Below, one piece after another: positions 60,573 to 64,000 of a stretch of 64,000 nt of DNA. The notes beneath the pieces are model-generated. The model was not told the DNA's origin. It worked only from the letters and a program-made list of their open reading frames with translations, and made no database searches. How positions within the stretch are numbered: the stretch's first letter is position 1; every line of letters starts with the position of its first letter. The position numbers and the translations under genes were made by a program. Location of the stretch: the NCBI GenBank assembly GCA_050330635.1, contig JBHJNQ010000053.1, positions 1 through 64,000 on the forward strand, written 5' to 3'. Source of the stretch: CADEDH01 sp050330635 (GTDB lineage Bacteria > Actinomycetota > Acidimicrobiia > Acidimicrobiales > SZUA-35).

Positions 60573-61597
60573 AGCAGCACCTGCCCCACGATCACGGCGC
60601 TCGTCACGGCCACGATCAACGTCACCGGCGCAAAGACCATGGCGAAGCGCCGACCGAAGACTCCGGCGTGCATCGCCACGAGCTTCAGGTCGATCACCGG
60701 GCCCACGACCAGGAACACGAGCCGGGACGTCAGCGAGAACTGGGGAAGGCCAGCGGCGACGAAGGCATCGGCTTCCGAACAGATCGACAACACCACGGCC
60801 AACCCGGCGAACATGAGCACCGACAACAGCTCGTTCTCGGCGACCGAATCGAGTAGCGAGCGCGGTACCACGAGCTGGAGGGTGGCGGCGGCCATGGCGC
60901 CGACCACAAGATAGCCACCGGCATGGACCAGGTCTCGGGCCGCGATGTCGACGAAGCGATCCCAGCGTCCCGCTCCGTGCTGGTGGGTGGACTGCCGTAG
61001 GGAGTCGAGCAGCGATGTGTCGCTGCGTCTCGCCCACCATGATCCGACCGCGATGGCGGCGAGGAACGAGGCGGCGAATCGGGCGACCACCAGCCGTCCG
61101 TCGTTGGGAAACGCAACTGCGGTGGAGACGAGAACGACAGGGTTGATCGCCGGCGCAGCCAACAGGAAGGTCAGCGCCGCCGCTGGGGGGGTGCCGGCGC
61201 CCACGAGCCGGCCGGCAATCGGTACCGACCCGCACTCGCAGCCCGGCAGCGCCATACCGGCCAACCCGGCGGTCGGCACCGCCAACACCGACCGGCGGGG
61301 GACGAATCGCTGGACGACGTCGGGTGACACGAAAGCTCCGATGAGCCCACTCAGCACCACCCCCAACACCAGGAACGGGAGCGCCTGCACACAGACCGAC
61401 ACGAACAGCGTCGACCACAGCCGCACGTCACCGCTGTCGAACCAGCCGATACGGTTGCGCAGGAGCAGGGCCACGAGCATGGGCACGGCCAGCACCCACG
61501 GCCCCAGGCCGCGCCCGGTCGTGGCACCGTGGTCGTGATCGTGGCCGTCGACGGCGGGATCGAGCGCAGGCCCCAGGGACTGAGTCACCGTGGGCAT
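60569..61597 (-). CDS. DUF318 (YcgR/UPF0718-type) permease
   Basis: A 342-residue membrane protein of about eight to ten helices. Signature loops: AGMALPGCECGSVPIAGRLV (about residue 115), LAAPAINPVVLVSTAVAFP, and VVLSICSEADAFVAAGLPQF. The N-terminal region carries a His stretch (DGHDHDHGATT). Family members move or handle metals or metalloid species in zinc-limited loci; the substrate is not established. Encoded with the YcgQ-type partner, convergent to znuB. Confidence 0.82.
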   Translation of the reverse strand: MPTVTQSLGPALDPAVDGHDHDHGATTGRGLGPWVLAVPMLVALLLRNRIGWFDSGDVRLWSTLFVSVCVQALPFLVLGVVLSGLIGAFVSPDVVQRFVPRRSVLAVPTAGLAGMALPGCECGSVPIAGRLVGAGTPPAAALTFLLAAPAINPVVLVSTAVAFPNDGRLVVARFAASFLAAIAVGSWWARRSDTSLLDSLRQSTHQHGAGRWDRFVDIAARDLVHAGGYLVVGAMAAATLQLVVPRSLLDSVAENELLSVLMFAGLAVVLSICSEADAFVAAGLPQFSLTSRLVFLVVGPVIDLKLVAMHAGVFGRRFAMVFAPVTLIVAVTSAVIVGQVLL

Positions 61598-61925
61598 GGT
61601 AGGACACGCCAGCGGCGAGCCGGCGGTTCCGTTGACGAGCCGTCCCGGCGGTCAGGTTCTGCCCAACAGCTGGCTCAGCGCGCCCAAACTCCGGGGACCT
61701 GTCCTTCAGGGCCGGCCCCCATTGGACCGGAGGCGGACGGAACCGTCGGCGATCATCCCGGCGAGCGCCTCCGGACTGTTGAGGGGGGGAAGGTGGTTGT
61801 CGGCCGGCACGGGCGGAGCTGCCAGTCGACGATGGTGCGACCCATTCGTCGGGCCGTCGCCTGGACGCTGGTGGCCGCCGGTCCGATCAGCGGGCGAGGC
61901 GCGGACCAATTACCATGGCCGTCTC
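61598..61925. other. Intergenic stretch, possible hydrolase tail
   Basis: On the minus strand (about 61800-61710) NHLPPLNSPEALAGMIADGS resembles the end of an alpha/beta hydrolase, without any upstream part. The last ~40 bp hold TACCAT (61911-61916) as a possible -10 for the next gene. Confidence 0.25.
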
Positions 61926-64000
61926 ATGCCTGCCGATGCTCGTAACTCATGGCTCACCTCTCGCGGGGGCGGGCCTTCCCGACGGCGCGTTCTGATCACG
62001 GGGGTGGTTGCTTCCCTTGTCGTGTTGAGTGTCTTCGCCCGTGGTATCGCTGGTGTCTACACCGACTTCCTCTGGTTCGACTCGCTCGGCTTCGTCGGCG
62101 TGTGGGGGACGATCCTGGGCACGAAGATACTGCTGGCGGCGGCGTTCGGCCTGGTCTTCCTGGCGTTGGCGTTGGGCAATCTCGCCGTCGCCGATCGCTT
62201 CGCACCGAAGGTCCGACCTGCTGGTCAAGAAGACGAGGCGTTGCGCTCGATCCTCGACCTCCTCGAGAGCCACCGCCGTCTCGCTCTCGTCCTCGTTGCG
62301 CTGGTTCCGGCGGTTGTGTTCGGCTCATCAGCGGCTCCCATGTGGAACGAGTGGCTCCTGTACCGCAATGGTGCCGGCTTCGGGATCGACGACCCTCAGT
62401 TCGGGCGTGATGTCGGCTTCTACATCTTCGAGTTGCCATTTCTGTCGTTCATCGCCGACTGGGGCTTCGCCGCCCTCGTCGTCACTGCATTGCTGTCGGC
62501 CGGAGCGCACTACGTGTACGGCGGTCTACGGCTGCAGGCCCCCCAACGCTTCGTGTCACGGCCCGCTCGAGCCCACCTGTCGATCTTGGGGGCGGCGATC
62601 GCACTGGCCAAGGCCGGCAACTACTATCTCGACCGGTTCGAGCTGGTGTACTCCGACCGCGGGGTGGTGCGCGGTGCCGGGTACACCGACGTCAATGCCC
62701 AGCTACCCGCCATCACCCTGCTGATCGCCGTCTCGGTGACCGTGGCGGCGCTGCTCCTCTACGACGGCTGGCGGCACAGTGCGCGGCTCCCCGTCATCGC
62801 CATCGGGTTGTGGGCCCTGATCGCGGTCGTGGTCGGCGTGGCGTATCCGGCCGCGATCCAGCGCTTTCGCGTCGAACCTGCCGAATCGGCACGCGAGAGC
62901 GAGTTCATCGGCCGCAACATCGACGCCACACGCGCCGCCATGGGCCTCGGCGATGTGGAGGTCCTCGAGTTCGCCTATGACGAGAACCTGACCGCGGCGG
63001 ATCTCGAGAGCAACGCCGAGACGATTCGCAACGTTCGTCTCTGGGATCCGAGCGTGCTGCAGCGCACCTACCAGAGGTTGCAGGAGGTTCGTACCTTCTA
63101 CCGGTTCAACGACGTCGACGTCGACCGCTACATGATCGATGGCGAACTCACTCAGATCGTGCTGTCAGCCCGCGAGATCAACCCGAACAGCCTCCCCTCC
63201 GAGACGTGGGAGAACCGCCATCTCGCGTTCACCCACGGCTACGGCGCCGTGCTCTCGCCCGCCAACGCCGTCACGTCCGACGGCCAGCCGGATTTCCTCG
63301 TGGAGAACATCCCACCGCAGGGGCAGCCGGCGATCGATCAGCCACGGCTCTACCACGGCGAAGGCATTGGCGGCTACGCCATCGTCCAGACGTCGCGCGA
63401 CGAGATCGACTACCTGCGTGACGATGGCACGGCCGTACCGACCCGCTACGAGGGCGACAGCGGGGTGGGCATCGGCTCGCTCCATCGCCGCATCGCCTTC
63501 GCTCTGCGCTTCGGCGACCTGAACCCCGTCATATCCGGATTCATCACGTCGGAGTCACGCATCCTCTACCTGCGTGACGTGCAGGAGCGGGCTGAGACGG
63601 TGGCACCGTTCCTGGCCTTCGACCACGATCCCTATCCGGTGGTGAGCGACGGGCGAGTGACGTGGATTCTCGACGCCTACCTGACGTCGAACCGCTACCC
63701 TTACGCCTCCCTGGCCGACATCGGCCGCCTGAATCCGGCGAGCGGTCTCAACCGGGAGTTCAACTACGTCCGCAACTCCGTCAAGGTGGCGGTTGACGCC
63801 TACGACGGCGACGTCACCCTGTATCTCGTGGACCCCGATGACCCGATCGCGACAGCCTACGCCAGGGCGTTCCCCGATCTCTTCACCGCTCAAGACGAGC
63901 TTCCTGACGAGCTGCGGGCCCACCTGCGTTTCCCGGAGGACATATTCCGTGTCCAGACCGACGCCTGGGGCCGCTATCACATCGGCGACCCCGACGAGTT
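61926..64000 (+). CDS. UPF0182-family large membrane protein (3' end outside window)
   Basis: At least 691 residues of a COG1615/UPF0182 protein. The first ~315 residues hold seven hydrophobic helices (e.g. VLITGVVASLVVLSVFARGI, VLVALVPAVVFGSSAAP) with the family loops TDFLWFDSLGFVGVWGTILG, DPQFGRDVGFYIFELPFLSF and GAGYTDVNAQLPAITLL. The large outer domain follows (IQRFRVEPAESARESEFIGR, LWDPSVLQRTYQRLQEVRTF, YPVVSDGRVTWILDAYLTSN). Full-length members have 900-1000 residues. Function is unknown. Start ATG 61926; the frame runs open to the window end. Confidence 0.92.
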   Translation, partial: MPADARNSWLTSRGGGPSRRRVLITGVVASLVVLSVFARGIAGVYTDFLWFDSLGFVGVWGTILGTKILLAAAFGLVFLALALGNLAVADRFAPKVRPAGQEDEALRSILDLLESHRRLALVLVALVPAVVFGSSAAPMWNEWLLYRNGAGFGIDDPQFGRDVGFYIFELPFLSFIADWGFAALVVTALLSAGAHYVYGGLRLQAPQRFVSRPARAHLSILGAAIALAKAGNYYLDRFELVYSDRGVVRGAGYTDVNAQLPAITLLIAVSVTVAALLLYDGWRHSARLPVIAIGLWALIAVVVGVAYPAAIQRFRVEPAESARESEFIGRNIDATRAAMGLGDVEVLEFAYDENLTAADLESNAETIRNVRLWDPSVLQRTYQRLQEVRTFYRFNDVDVDRYMIDGELTQIVLSAREINPNSLPSETWENRHLAFTHGYGAVLSPANAVTSDGQPDFLVENIPPQGQPAIDQPRLYHGEGIGGYAIVQTSRDEIDYLRDDGTAVPTRYEGDSGVGIGSLHRRIAFALRFGDLNPVISGFITSESRILYLRDVQERAETVAPFLAFDHDPYPVVSDGRVTWILDAYLTSNRYPYASLADIGRLNPASGLNREFNYVRNSVKVAVDAYDGDVTLYLVDPDDPIATAYARAFPDLFTAQDELPDELRAHLRFPEDIFRVQTDAWGRYHIGDPDE

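Overview
The window is high-GC DNA from an actinobacterium, most likely of the Acidimicrobiia type. Pointers are two luciferase-like (LLM, F420-type) oxidoreductase loci, a mycothiol-type DinB/TIGR03086 protein, a SufR-led suf operon, many ATGA/GTGA gene overlaps, GTG/TTG starts and apparently leaderless promoters. The class is an inference from gene content; no rRNA or complete tRNA is present.

Layout. 0-6 kb: a GAF/SpoIIE phosphatase, the 3' half of a tRNA-Met (probable integration scar), gene remnants (ribbon-helix-helix, choice-of-anchor I, Rrf2, YwiC, MarR) and an intact protoglobin/thioredoxin-like pair. 6-9 kb: a three-gene amidohydrolase, thiolase-like and OB-fold operon. 9-10.7 kb: a decayed zinc-type ABC transporter and a nonsense-broken zinc-finger membrane protein. 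10.7-15.4 kb: a secreted 5'-nucleotidase and a secreted ExeM-type nuclease. 15.6-23.7 kb: a minus-strand Fe-S assembly operon (A-type carrier, sufB, sufC, sufD, sufT, mrp) with a divergent sufR; its last gene is a thioredoxin-fold protein with an in-frame TGA exactly in its redox motif and a SECIS-like hairpin, a strong selenoprotein candidate. 24-31.5 kb: three CNNM/CorC-type proteins flanking a P-type cation ATPase. 31.9-40.3 kb: mainly catabolic genes (hydrolase, Baeyer-Villiger-type monooxygenase, LLM oxidoreductase, SMP-30, acyl-CoA carboxylase beta, an alternative-oxidase-like di-iron protein) and a fragment of a Wadjet-type SMC-like ATPase.

40.3-50.6 kb is an accessory zone with many broken genes, an integrase remnant, two toxin-antitoxin pairs, an ArsR/SRPBCC cluster, short tandem repeats, and one LLM gene scattered in three pieces, two of them sharing a 27-bp inverted repeat 8.5 kb apart. 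50.7-54 kb: serine hydrolase, acyl-CoA dehydrogenase, metallophosphoesterase. 54.2-61.6 kb: a zinc regulon with a Fur-family regulator (probable Zur), two broken CobW-like GTPases, an FAD protein, intact znuC/znuA/znuB, and a YcgQ/YcgR-type permease pair; a shared 16-bp motif occurs at three promoters. The window ends inside a UPF0182 membrane protein.

Overall, core metabolic genes are intact while accessory genes are heavily eroded (about 25 remnants), which speaks for real gene decay rather than uniform sequencing error.
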